Shown: one piece after another, positions 1-9,633 of the stretch
How positions within the stretch are numbered: position 1 is the first letter of the stretch
Layout: each line of letters opens with the position of its first letter
DNA from: Basidiobolus meristosporus CBS 931.73
Lineage: Eukaryota; Basidiobolomycota; Basidiobolomycetes; Basidiobolales; Basidiobolaceae
Length of the DNA: 64,000 nucleotides
NCBI GenBank assembly: GCA_002104905.1
Contig: MCFE01000265.1
Span: 1 to 64,000, forward strand
Direction of reading: 5' to 3'
Position numbers and translations under genes: made by a program
The notes under the pieces: model-generated
The model's database searches: none
What the model was told of the DNA's origin: nothing
What the model saw: the letters and a program-made list of their open reading frames with translations, nothing else

Positions 1-603
1 TAGTAACCATTTTTCACTGAGTTGCTTGAGCTATAAGACTTACAAACGGTACTATTTATATTCAAACTGTCAGAACCATGAAGGGCAGTCAGTAATTCCC
101 ACCTACTCTGACCAACCTCTTTGTTGATGTTTTGAAGCAAGCGCATAAATGCTTAGTGTGGTAGTATTAGCCACCTTCACCAATAACAGTCAGATATGCC
201 CATTATCTTGGGCTAAAGGCAGTCACCATATTTAGTTTGCAGTGGGAGTGTTCCCGATCAAATTCAGCAAAGGTGCTAGAGTGGTGGACGTAGAAGCCAT
301 TGATAGTGGAGATTTGCATTCTGGTAACTCCTGCACAGATTTAGAGTAGGTCAGGTGAACCACATGTACAAAATATACCGCTACTGTATTCTAATTCCTG
401 TACTCCCGATAGCATGAGATAATCCCTACCGTCAAGCACAAACAGCACAACGCTATTGGCATAATGCATTACGAACAGAGCTGTTTGCCCGTGCTTTATA
501 TTTATAAGGTTAATCAATCCTAATCTACCGGCCGAAATATTCTAACACCTCTCACCCTATTTCTTTCAACTAATTAATGTCGGATTATTCCATATCGAAC
601 CTT
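1..603. other. No gene seen
   Basis: AT-rich DNA with short reading frames only. I see no TATA-plus-ATG arrangement, no splice-linked frame and no repeat in this stretch. Confidence 0.5.
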
Positions 604-610
604 AAAAAAA
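604..610 (-). terminator. RNA polymerase III terminator of the tRNA gene
   Basis: A run of seven T on the minus strand begins three bases after the discriminator base of the tRNA gene. This is the standard position and length for a Pol III stop. Confidence 0.85.
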
Positions 611-613
611 TTG

Positions 614-685
614 TGCCTACTGCCAGGATTGAACTGGCGACCTTCAGTTTACGAGACTGACGCGCTACCACTGCGCTAAGCAGGC
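614..685 (-). tRNA. tRNA-Thr (anticodon CGT)
   Basis: A 72-base cloverleaf on the minus strand. The acceptor stem GCCTGCT pairs with AGTAGGC with one G-T wobble, the discriminator is A, the D-stem is GCGC/GCGC, the anticodon stem is TCAGT/ACTGA around the loop CTCGTAA, and the T-arm is GCCAG/CTGGC around TTCAATC. Loop positions 34-36 read CGT, decoding ACG (Thr). There is no intron and the CCA is not encoded. G1-C72, C2-G71 and G35-U36 agree with known threonine identity elements. The D-arm and anticodon arm also look much like eukaryotic elongator tRNA-Met, which carries CAT in the same context. Confidence 0.93.
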
Positions 686-1613
686 GAATCTGCTTTTTTC
701 CTGTTATATAGTATCATAAGGGACCGGTAGGAAAAGAAACCAAAAACTTCGAAACCGTTTCCCATAACCCTAGCCTCGGATTTTTTTGTAGTATACACAG
801 TTTAGATGTAATATTTAAGATTCCCGAATACTACCTACAAATCCAATCGCAGCACTATTAGGATATCATATGGTTGGGTAGAACAATCACGAGGCTGCAA
901 TAAACTCTGATTCATTAGTAGTAAGTGCAACATCAGATAGTCCTTGGACATCCCTAAAAAAAGATGATTTGTACCTGTTTAGTAAAGTGCCAAGCAGTAT
1001 GTTGCTCTCACTCTTTGGGCAAGAAGGTCCATAATGTTACTCACAGTGACTGATTACCCAACCTATGTTTGAGGCACTCATTCTCTCTTACTCTCCCTCC
1101 ATCAACAGTCAAGATTATACTTACAACACATGTCAAGGTTAATACTAATCAGCACGTTTGTCAATCACATGATTCAAGACACAACTATATATTTAGTCCA
1201 ACAAAGATAACTTGTTCTGCATAAATGCCTTGTAATTTCATATTCATCACAAGAAAGAGGCCCAAGAAATTCATGTGTCATGCTAATTTGGAGTGCCAGG
1301 CGATTACTGATCAGAGAAAACCAATCTAATTGCCCATCTGATTGCCCTAATCCCAATTTGAATCTCGCGGTGATTTCAATTTTGAGCAAAGTCGGAAATG
1401 AAACACCACATGGTTTATGAGTCAGCAGAAATATTGGGCTCTCAACTTTGTTTATGCCTACATTCTTTAGTTGGATTAGCCATGAATCGAGAACCTATAA
1501 ATGGGCTGGTTATTTTTAATCGACGGAGTATATATTTGACGGTTTATTTTTAGATTTAGCCAAGATCCCCGTAATTGTCACTTGACAAAGAAATTTTTTG
1601 CTCCCGCCGGCAA
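686..1613. other. No gene seen (upstream of the secreted-protein gene)
   Basis: No supported coding region. The right part is the presumed promoter region of the plus-strand gene at 1679. A 71-codon minus-strand frame at 1174-1389 has no promoter or splice support. Confidence 0.5.
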
Positions 1614-1620
1614 TATATAA
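1614..1620 (+). promoter_or_regulatory. TATA box (TATATAA) of the Kre9-like gene
   Basis: TATATAA lies 59 nt upstream of the ATG at 1679, within the range of the other TATA-ATG spacings in this window. It also shows that the longer open frame starting at 1598 is leader, not coding. Confidence 0.65.
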
Positions 1621-1678
1621 TAGACTGGATATTGAACACCCTCAATTATCCATTTACAGTTGTCTTGTTATATTCAAA

Positions 1679-2113
1679 ATGAAAAGCTTCTTTGCATACG
1701 CTTTGATCGCCCTGGGTGTCCAAGTCTCTGCTTTCCCTCACCCTGTGAGAATGTGTGGTGATTGGTCAGTCACTCTGCCAAATACCGAATCAACCTTCAC
1801 CTCCAATGAGCAAGTCACCCTTAGATGGGATACTCGTGATGCCAATGTTCAATACATAAGCTCAATTGGCCTCTTCAGCGCCAAAACCAACGAGTTTCTT
1901 CATACTCAGTTCCGCAGTTATCCTGGAGTGGATGCAACCGATGGTGAATTGACCTTTGCACTAACTGTGCCTCTTTGCTTACAAAGAGAGGGAGAGTATT
2001 ACCTCCAAGTATATGGCAGCACTCCTGCGGCTGACAGTGATTGTTCTCTTCGAACTCAGTCTTTCAAGTTGACCCCAGATCCTAGCGGGGACTATTCTGC
2101 ATGTTCTCTGTAG
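1679..2113 (+). CDS. Small secreted protein, Kre9/Knh1-like N-terminal domain
   Basis: A 144-aa protein. The ATG at 1679 is chosen because it begins a clean signal peptide (MKSFFAYALIALGVQVSA, cleavage likely after residue 18) and sits 59 nt after a TATA box; the frame is open further 5' but without signal-peptide logic. The mature part is a single small beta-rich domain: a WSVTLP-type first strand, then TFTSNEQVTLRWDT, which resembles the 'tsG..vtI.W' pattern of the Kre9/Knh1-like N-terminal domain of fungal wall proteins, and a closing EGEYYLQVYG strand. The Cys residues could form disulfides. There is no Ser/Thr-rich stalk or GPI signal, so it is probably soluble or wall-associated by contacts. 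The family call is from pattern memory. Signal peptide and gene are well supported; the wall role is inference. Confidence 0.8.
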   Translation: MKSFFAYALIALGVQVSAFPHPVRMCGDWSVTLPNTESTFTSNEQVTLRWDTRDANVQYISSIGLFSAKTNEFLHTQFRSYPGVDATDGELTFALTVPLCLQREGEYYLQVYGSTPAADSDCSLRTQSFKLTPDPSGDYSACSL

Positions 2114-4584
2114 GATACAACTTGTAAATATGAACATCAATGTACTATATAATGTCTGCCTAATAAATCATACACCCTTATCTTATTTGTGCCAAGCAAT
2201 CCCAAGTATCTTTCACCAGCAACACGAAGGTTAGTTACGTTATTGCTGGTGTTTTCTATCTGTTAGTATCGTATATTTTTCCGGTAGATTCCATTCAGGT
2301 TGAGATTCACCAAACCTAACTAAGCTAAGCTATGCAAATTACTATTACCTAGGTGATATTTGACAGGCCGTATAGTCTTACTACTATGTCCTTCAGCTCA
2401 GATATTGTGAAATCACTACACACTCCCGGACTCAACACAACTTACACTGCGATTGGCTCTTTCATCCATGAAAGTGGAGATCCATTGTAAGATCAGTGTG
2501 GCCAACGTGTTTGGGCTAGCAATCCAAAATCAGTAAATGTGTCTTTTCACTCTGCTTTTATTCTATGGTCAATTATTTCTTGCATCGTATTTGCTCATCG
2601 TATTCGCTTCTGTAGTTTCTTCTAATATGTAATCTAAAATCACTATAGCAACAACCGCAAGCATATCCAATAAGGACTCCTATCGATTCCACCAACAGGT
2701 GACCAGCCCCAGGATTCACTTCCAAACCAGACTCCGCATCAATTTTAACCATGTTCATTTACCGCTCCAATAAACTATGCATGGACAAGGTAGAAGAAAT
2801 ACAAATACACCCTGCGTATTCCTTTTCTTAACTAAATATCCCAACTTGGCGCTACCGGTTATCTGTTAATTATACCTTCCAGCCAATACACCATTTGCCA
2901 AGAAAACATGGTTTGATTCTCATTAACAGGTAAGAAAGCCTGCATAGTGTTGCACGGGAGTGAGGCGCCAATATCACACTCAGCCCAGCAAGGGTTGGAC
3001 CTGGCAGTAGTGACCCTGTAGTGCGGTAAGTTGTGTTAACGGTATATATCTTTACATGCGATCAACACTGAATGTACTCTCGTACCAGAGAACCTGAATA
3101 TCCCCAATACACTACGCAAATAATCAAGAATGCTAAATAGATTGGAACATATACTACCTAGTACTTTGCTCAACCCTAAGCAATATGTCGTTCGTGTCAG
3201 ATGTTCGCTTCCACAAGTCTGACACTAATTTAGTATTTACGAGACTGTCCAAAATATTTGAACTACCCACAGTTTCTAGTGTCGTCGTCGTACTGGCCAC
3301 CAAATCATGAATTAATCCTGATTATCTCCAATGGTTGCTTGCGTAAGCTTCATCCAGCGCCAACTGCAATGAAACGGACCCAGCAGTAATTTTCCAAAAC
3401 TGGGTGTTCACCACCTGGGCCACCCAGGCAATGAAGACCTCTAATAAATTGGACAACATCGCCTCTTTACAGGCGGTACTTCCTGGCATCAAGGCCAAGT
3501 CGGACAATGGATATTCGTTTCAGGAAACAAGTTTGAAGCAATATATCCGTTGAAACGAAGGATTAATTACATTTTACATATTCGATAAACAGTCAGCACT
3601 ATTCACACTTGATCCCACTCACTATACTAGGGTAATTTCCACCACTCTCCTGTTGCTCACAAGGATATCTTTGATGAATACTCGATGAACTCTCGTAACT
3701 GTAATACTGGAATCTTGGTTGGAGCGCCTGGTGGTAGAGCCATATTATTATCATATTAGATTATAGCCATACATATTATATGGGCTGTTATTTAGATGAT
3801 TTGCTGACCCTAAACTCATGGCTCCCAAACTGTTACGGTATTACACAATGGCAGGATTTGCTTGCAGCGTCCCTTCACCAAGAATGGGGCTTGTATATTG
3901 GATTCAGCTATTGAATAATGTAAAGAGCCGTGTCTGTAATACCTTGAAGCATGATGTGAATGGTAAAAGTCTGCACTGTACTCTCGATATGTATAAGGGT
4001 TGGTGCTAGTGCCGTCGTAGTTCCACAAGTGATTTGCTTCCTAGAATATTGCATGGTATATAGCCTCAAATGATACATTTTCAGTGTCCTAATGGCAGGA
4101 GCCAAGCCGTGAGGAGTGTCCAATACTTTCAATTCTGATCCGTGGAACAATCTAGCTATAAGAGTAACTTCCACTGAGACAGTGAGGGAAATTTGAACCT
4201 TCAGCACTGCCGTTTAACCGATTTAACCCAAATGCTACTGCTAATGGCAGACAAAAATAACCTGCCACTGGAAACACGGGGGAATTGATAATAGCCAAAG
4301 CATTGCCTGTGGGAACCCAAAGAACTATCGATGGTTAGTATGAGGAGAATATATGAATGGTATGGAATGTATACGTATGTTTAGAGTGATGATATATGGG
4401 GAGAATGTATAGATGCGGGATATCGATTGATCGTAGGGTTTGGAACACATATGTAAAATTGTCACGCAACAACCATGCGATTTCTAGCCATCTGATGAAG
4501 AGGCTGTCCATCCCAAACAACAATATGGTAGAAGATCCGGAACAAAGTCATGGATCAGAAACGTTTGAGGTTAAGCAAGATGCT
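2114..4584. other. Intergenic, no confident gene
   Basis: About 2.5 kb without a supported gene. Near 4106-4135 on the plus strand a short frame ends AVRSVQYFQF before a stop. This resembles the C-terminal ends of the two small secreted paralogs in this window (IGSLQYFEV at 4977, VGSVRFFNF near 8560), so it may be the tail of a decayed third paralog. The match is only about nine residues. Nothing else was recognised. Confidence 0.35.
2162..2167 (+). terminator. Poly(A) signal (AATAAA) of the Kre9-like gene
   Basis: AATAAA lies 48 nt after the stop codon of the secreted-protein gene on the same strand. Confidence 0.5.
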
Positions 4585-4590
4585 TATATA
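4585..4590 (+). promoter_or_regulatory. TATA box (TATATA) of the 97-aa secreted-protein gene
   Basis: TATATA lies 33 nt upstream of the ATG at 4623, the shortest spacing among the genes here. Confidence 0.55.
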
Positions 4591-4622
4591 TTCAGTCTTC
4601 TCCACTTCATCTCGAAGCCTTA

Positions 4623-4977
4623 ATGTTTCGCACACTTTTAATCGCCCTGCTTATCACCGGCGTTCTTGGTGGTGGACAAGTCTGTGAGTATACATCAGAT
4701 GGAGCGATTTGCCAGGTCTCAAACTAATCCCAGTTGCTCGATAGACGTGTTGTACGAAGATGACTCGAACGAGATTCTTCATGGGAAATTTGGAAAATGC
4801 CACTCGATAGGTCGCAACCTCAAGTTTGCCAGCGTTACGACATATGGAAAAGGAGTGAACCTGTTCCCCAACAACAACTGCATCAACCGGGATGCCATCA
4901 GGCTGGACGATGAACGGTCGCGAAAAGAATTCGAGAAACCAGCATACATTGGCTCCTTGCAATATTTCGAAGTTTGA
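4623..4977 (+). CDS. Small secreted protein, member A of a two-gene family (one intron)
   Basis: A 97-aa precursor from two exons, 4623-4683 and 4745-4977, with a 61-nt intron (donor GTGAGT, branch ACTAAT, acceptor ATAG). Exon 1 encodes a signal peptide (MFRTLLIALLITGVLGGGQV). The acceptor was fixed by comparison with the paralog at 8452-8918: in both, a phase-1 intron splits a Tyr codon (T|AC) directly after the GQ-x of the signal-peptide end; the nearer CAG at 4731-4733 would shift the frame. The mature chain shares GKC...GR.L.FASVTTY..GV.LFP...C and a C-terminal kP.yiGSlqyFe pattern with the paralog, including two conserved Cys that may form a disulfide. I do not recognise the family; it acts outside the cell or in the wall. 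AATAAA follows 13 nt after the stop. The gene ends tail-to-tail with the unknown gene at 5059. Confidence 0.8.
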
Positions 4978-4989
4978 TTATTTAATTCC

Positions 4990-4995
4990 AATAAA
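4990..4995 (+). terminator. Poly(A) signal (AATAAA)
   Basis: AATAAA starts 13 nt after the stop of the 97-aa secreted-protein gene. Confidence 0.5.
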
Positions 4996-5058
4996 AATGT
5001 ACAATAATTAACCCAGTTAATTTACAGTCCTTGGCAAGGATGGGGGACGTGGCAGTGC

Positions 5059-5418
5059 TTAGTTGATGTTGGGGAAGGTGAGTTGGCCATTAGGATTCTT
5101 CTGTACTTTGATGGTGTCCACAATATGCTTCCGTTTGAGCTCACCGTAGTAGCATGGCATAACATCCGTTTCATCCTCCAGCGTTACTTCTCTCCATTGG
5201 ATATCTTCTGCTATCCATTCGTAATCGATCTTCAACAATAGGAGTTCACGGAACACGCTGTACATATTCCGAACAATCATCGGAATTTGTTCAGCCCTCG
5301 CGAGTAGAATGTATCCTGAAAGGACATCATAGCCAGTGGGGGAGATGGTCTCGTTACAGTCTTCGGACTCTGGCATATAGCCAGGGAATACAACTTTGTA
5401 TACGGTGGTGGTTGTCAT
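5059..5418 (-). CDS. Hypothetical 119-aa protein
   Basis: An intronless frame of 119 codons starting at ATG 5418 (MTTTTVYKVVFPGYMPES). The frame is open upstream to 5460 but only with a GTG, and a TATATAAA box lies 55 nt before the chosen ATG, so 5418 is the better start. The protein is acidic, with no signal peptide, no transmembrane segment and no recognised motif. It has a mixed helical/strand look with aromatic residues spread through it and ends in a short polar tail. The good codon structure, the length and the promoter box support a real gene. It converges on the small secreted gene, with 81 nt between the stops. No function is proposed. Confidence 0.65.
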   Translation of the reverse strand: MTTTTVYKVVFPGYMPESEDCNETISPTGYDVLSGYILLARAEQIPMIVRNMYSVFRELLLLKIDYEWIAEDIQWREVTLEDETDVMPCYYGELKRKHIVDTIKVQKNPNGQLTFPNIN

Positions 5419-5472
5419 ATTCGATAAGATGCTGATGGTGCGGTGAGTATCTGTGCACACTCAACTCCTGGC

Positions 5473-5480
5473 TTTATATA
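5473..5480 (-). promoter_or_regulatory. TATA box (TATATAAA) of the 119-aa gene
   Basis: TATATAAA on the minus strand ends 55 nt upstream of the ATG at 5418. Confidence 0.6.
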
Positions 5481-6152
5481 TACATACGCCATACTCGTAT
5501 CTTCTCACACTATGCTGCTCTCAGCCCAACACTGTGCTCAATAAACTTGAACGAGAAAGTTACCAAACGCGCATTTACTACGATGAGCCATTCCACTGGT
5601 CTCTCCGAGTGTGTGACCAAGCGTCGACCATTGGTCGCTGGCATTCAGCAAGGCCATGTAACGATAGTCACGTCGAAAACTCCAACGGCAAAGCGTGAGC
5701 AATTGGTGAGTACTGTAGCATTTCATTCACATGATGCATTTGGTCAGACGAATGGTGGACCCCAGATAAGCAGGCTTGAGAATCGCTGGCCAGTATAACC
5801 AACATTCGTGGAGAGGATTAACCAGTTTTTGTTTGCGTGATACCAGAGGATAGAATAGCTTTCCATTAACAAACAAACAAAATACCCTAAATGTAGATTG
5901 CGGAGGGGACACCAAACACACCTCTGTCCATTACAAATCAGAGCATTGGACATCTTGAAGGATGAGATTGAGTCACTGTCCCACGACCATTTATCCGATA
6001 CTGATTTCACGTTGGTCCTACGAGCAATCGCCAGTTCCCATCAGCTCTGCATTTGGATGCCAACCAGTTTCGAACAAAAATGTTTGGGATTTATTGAATA
6101 AATATGATATATATATGTGTGTGCGTATATATACTTTCTGCGTGGTAATTTT
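5481..6152. other. Intergenic, no gene seen
   Basis: Lies between the promoter of the 119-aa gene and the 3' end of the sorting-nexin gene. Overlapping short frames on both strands have no start, promoter or splice support. Confidence 0.5.
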
Positions 6153-8020
6153 CTATTCAGTGATCTTGTCGACCTCCTCGCTCGCTTCTTGCCAGGCTTG
6201 CAGATTCTGTGGAAACAAGGGCTCAGTAAATACGAACGCCTGATCAGATCGTGGATAGCTTACTGTTTGGCACCACGCAAGGTGAGCCTTGGCGTAGTTC
6301 AAGAGGATTCCGCGCAGATCATACTCCTTTTGACGTTGGAAGAAGTCCAGGTTGAGTTGGATTTCGCTGGAGGTGCTGCTGAGGTCCTGGCTACATTCCT
6401 CTAGCTGATCCTCCAGCTATGATTGTGATTAGTGAGGGATTCGATGCCCATCAGATGCTGCACTTACCGATTCGATTTGATCGCGATTCTTGGTAATCTG
6501 AAGTCGACGAGTGGCCTCTGGGTCGTTGTCTACTATCCCATGGATTTTATGACTGATCTTGCCCAGAAAAGATCTGCGCTTGGTGACGGTGGAGGTTTCC
6601 CCAGCCGATGTACCATTGCTTCCGTTGCTCAAGTCCGTAACCTGCAGCTCTTCCACGCCATTCTCCAATTCGGGCACTTGATCTGTGGCCGCCAGTGAAT
6701 GGACCTCTGGGCCCTCCGGAGCGTCTGAGCTGCGCAGAACCTCCTCCAATCGCTTGCTCTCGGCTTCCGATTTTTCAAGCTCCTCCAGGGCAGCTTTTTT
6801 GTGCTTCAACGAGTCAATGATGCCTTCTAACTGAGTGTACTTCTTGCCGCGTGCTTTGAGGATCTTTCGAATGGTGACCGAGTATTGCTCGTACTCCTGC
6901 AGCGGCTCGTTGAATTCGTATTGGAGCGAGTTGGCCTGCGACGAAGGGTTAATTGGGCCCGGAGAACTCCCGATTTCGTGCACCTTACCAAAGTTTTGGT
7001 GGACAGGAACGATGAATCCACCGCCTGTCCGACCCTCTCGATTGCGCTGGCAAGCTCTTCGGACTCGTTTAGACTAACTGCGTTCAAGCAAGCACCAAAC
7101 TCGGAATAATCGGCGGCCAGATCTGCAAATTACACAAAGAGTGAATGAACCGTAGACCACTACCCCGTCACATAGAGGCCTTACCCCCAAGCTTCTTGGT
7201 CAGTTTCCGCTGCGCCTTCTCGGTGTTCGCGATGCTATGCTCGAACTTGCTGGTGTACGTTTCACATTCCTGGAAGCGCGGATCGGGTTTACGCAAGTCC
7301 TCCAAAGAGTCGGATAATCGTACGGTGGACTCGGAATTAGTGCGGCTATGCGACATGGCCGATGAAGTGGGGGAGTCGGCCTTTTTGGAGTTCGCTGCTG
7401 GTACGGATTGCACCACCTCAGACTAAAGTAGGCCCAGTTGCCCGGTTTAATAAAGTGCCCAGTTTAACCGAAAAAATGTGAACACTCCTTACCCAAGGCA
7501 AGTCCTCGAAGAACCGGTGAAAGATATGCTCCTTGGATAGTACGAAGTGCATGGAGATACGTTTCAGGAAGCTTTGCAGCATGCGCTTACGCTTCTGTAT
7601 CATGAGGACGTCATTTTTGGCTCGGTTCTGCTTGGTAGCGTATTGAGCTAAAAGATTTCCCGGCAAGGGAAGAGGGAGAAGGTTAAGAGAATGGCCAAGG
7701 ACGATGGAAATATCTGTGGTAAGTGCTCTTCCTACCGAGCGAAGTCTTTTCTGGTAGTGGTGGAATGATACAGCTAGGGTGCAGCTTCAACAGAGTACTG
7801 CGTAACGATTCAAACTCCGAGTACCGTCTTTTCACTTCTACATCCTGATTAAGAGTTAGAGAGTATCAGCTGAAAATGTTCCGGCGTCTCTTACTTCTAT
7901 TTTTATCTTATAAACAATAAAGGAATGAGCCCCTTCACTCATTTTGTCCGAGTCCAAGATCTGAATTTCATGCTCGGCTAGTAGCTTCTCAATTCTACAA
8001 CAAGGTTCTTGGGCTTCCAT
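6153..8020 (-). CDS. Sorting nexin of the Atg20/Snx41 family (PX-BAR), eight exons
   Basis: Exons on the minus strand: 8020-7895, 7844-7736, 7647-7493, 7422-7185, 7122-6989, 6935-6468, 6416-6264, 6206-6153. The seven introns are 50, 88, 70, 62, 53, 51 and 57 nt, all GT-AG, and every junction keeps frame, giving 478 aa. An N-terminal PX domain (about residues 13-130) has the phosphoinositide-binding RRYSEF motif at 48-53, PPLPEK at 70-75, RKRMLQSFL and a terminal PWSEV. After a Ser-rich linker comes a BAR-type coiled-coil region with [11 protein letters not shown] and [10 protein letters not shown], as in Atg20/Snx41. Family members bind PI3P on endosomes and act with Snx4/Atg24 in retrieval of cargo and selective autophagy. 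Snx41 and Atg20 cannot be told apart here. It is shorter at the N-terminus than many homologs. Confidence 0.9.
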
Positions 8021-8062
8021 CTTGTGTGATGTAGAGGTGTGGCTTGAATGCAGGGTGTGCGG

Positions 8063-8068
8063 TATATA
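8063..8068 (-). promoter_or_regulatory. TATA box of the sorting-nexin gene
   Basis: TATATA lies 43 nt upstream of the ATG at 8020. Confidence 0.55.
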
Positions 8069-8451
8069 AGGTCCAAAAAACGTGAAAACGATAATGTATA
8101 GCAAGACGAGGGATCAAGTCACTTTCTACCAAACACCCATTGTGTCGCCATCAACTATCGAGGATTTCACCGCGACGTGTACCACCCCCATGGCCCAATC
8201 ATATTGCTGCTGCTGTTCAACTCTCGCCCAAGACAAAAATCCCTTTATCTTGATTAGAACACGATGAATGTGATTAAATGCCACGTGATGTGGCTTCATG
8301 TAAACCGCGCTAATGGTTTATTAATGTTGTAATAAAGGTGAAGAGAAGTTTAAGGAAACGGCCAGGTGCCTTGCCATATATCCAAGTCACGTAAATATAC
8401 TTAGAGATACCATAGATGGTGATGGGCAACTATTCTATTTGGTTAGCACTT
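8069..8451. other. Intergenic, no gene seen
   Basis: Upstream region of the sorting nexin and 3' flank of the next minus-strand gene. No motif beyond the TATA box was recognised. Confidence 0.5.
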
Positions 8452-8918
8452 TCAGTAAGTAGTAGGTTGAAATTGGGCAGGGGCTTGTGCAAAGACGTGA
8501 GGTTGAGCGTCGTATTCAGGCACACGGGTGGAGGAGTTCATCACCGAGATGTTTTCCCGAAAGTTGAAGAATCTCACGGAACCAACGTGACGAGGTGTGT
8601 CGAAATGTTTAGAATGTTGGTTATGACCAAAAGTGACCGCCTGACTTTGATCCTCGCAGTCTTCATCTGGATATATCACGAAACCACTGCTAAAGGTGGT
8701 GCGTGAGGCGAAAGTGATGGTTTTGCCATATTCGACACAGCCTTCGTCCGGTCCGTCGAGGTTTTCATTTTGACCATTTTCAAGTAGGAAGTCTAGCAAG
8801 TTCATAAACACTGTTAGCGAATCTCTTTTCCAAGAGGGGCCTGGGACAACTTACATGCTTGGCCTGCGAATACATTCGCTGCATAGGACAACAGTAAGGC
8901 GAGACCAAATTTATTCAT
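8452..8918 (-). CDS. Small secreted protein, member B of the two-gene family (one intron)
   Basis: A 134-aa precursor from exons 8918-8855 and 8792-8452 with a 62-nt intron (donor GTAAGT, acceptor GCTAG). Exon 1 gives a signal peptide MNKFGLALLLSYAANVFA followed by GQA. The intron is phase 1 and splits a Tyr codon, exactly as in the paralog at 4623-4977. The mature chain aligns with that paralog through EGC...GKTITFASRTTF..GFVIYPDEDC and HVGSVRFFNF, keeping the two Cys. It carries an extra ~35-residue C-terminal tail rich in Gln, Pro and Ala that the paralog lacks. Secretion is well supported; the function is unknown. The two paralogs lie 3.5 kb apart on opposite strands, which suggests an inverted duplication followed by strong divergence. 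Confidence 0.8.
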
Positions 8919-9633
8919 GATGGTTCAAGAAAGCCAGCTGGGTAAGAGTATGAACATGGGATTTAAAACTGACCTGAACCTGAGGAATTGCAGAATTCCA
9001 TCGGCTACGCTGACTAATTAGGATCACTACGGCAGAGGAACGTTTACTACGCTGACATAATTTCGTCAATATGCTTGGCGTATTTGTTGATTCCTGGACA
9101 ATGGAATTGCGCAGTATCACTTCCGAAACAGATGTAGATGCGTATACCGATGCCGATACCGATACCAATAACAACGAATCAAGCTTATGTCTGTTTGGTT
9201 AAGTGCTTAGGCAACTTTATTATTGGAGTTCAGAAATATAAATGACCTGCATTTCGTTTGAAAGGGTTGGGCAATTGTCGATTAGTGTGAGGTAACGGAA
9301 ACTTCATCGTGTAGGAAATCCACCATGACTGGTTGGTCAACGCTGGTGAAAAAAACCAAACGAAACAATATATACATGTAGAACTCGGTAGTATCAAACT
9401 GCGGTTGAATTTTCAAGGAAATCTAGAGAATTTCTATGATACTCTTTCTTCAAATACTATCAAGGTTAATCAATAGTCGTTCTCAAGGGAAAGTACTAAT
9501 ACAAGTAGATGAACGTAGAGGCGGAGCTTGCGTGGTCCGCCAAAAATGGGGGTTTGTCTTCGGTACTGAAGCGCTCCCACCGGGAATAAAAGATAGAAAT
9601 CGGTCTACGATGATTGCGCAATGTGTGAGCCAC
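8919..9633. other. Intergenic, no gene seen
   Basis: Promoter side of the secreted gene and 3' flank of the zinc-finger gene. Short frames here lack ATG starts or promoter signals. Confidence 0.5.

Noticed and set aside
3908-4207. 99-codon minus frame in the 2.1-4.6 kb intergenic region
   Set aside because: No promoter, splice or motif support; the only signal in this area is a weak plus-strand match to the small secreted family.
4684-4733. Shorter intron (acceptor CAG at 4731-4733) in the 97-aa secreted gene
   Set aside because: It would put exon 2 out of frame and stop after a few codons; the acceptor at 4744 keeps frame and matches the paralog.
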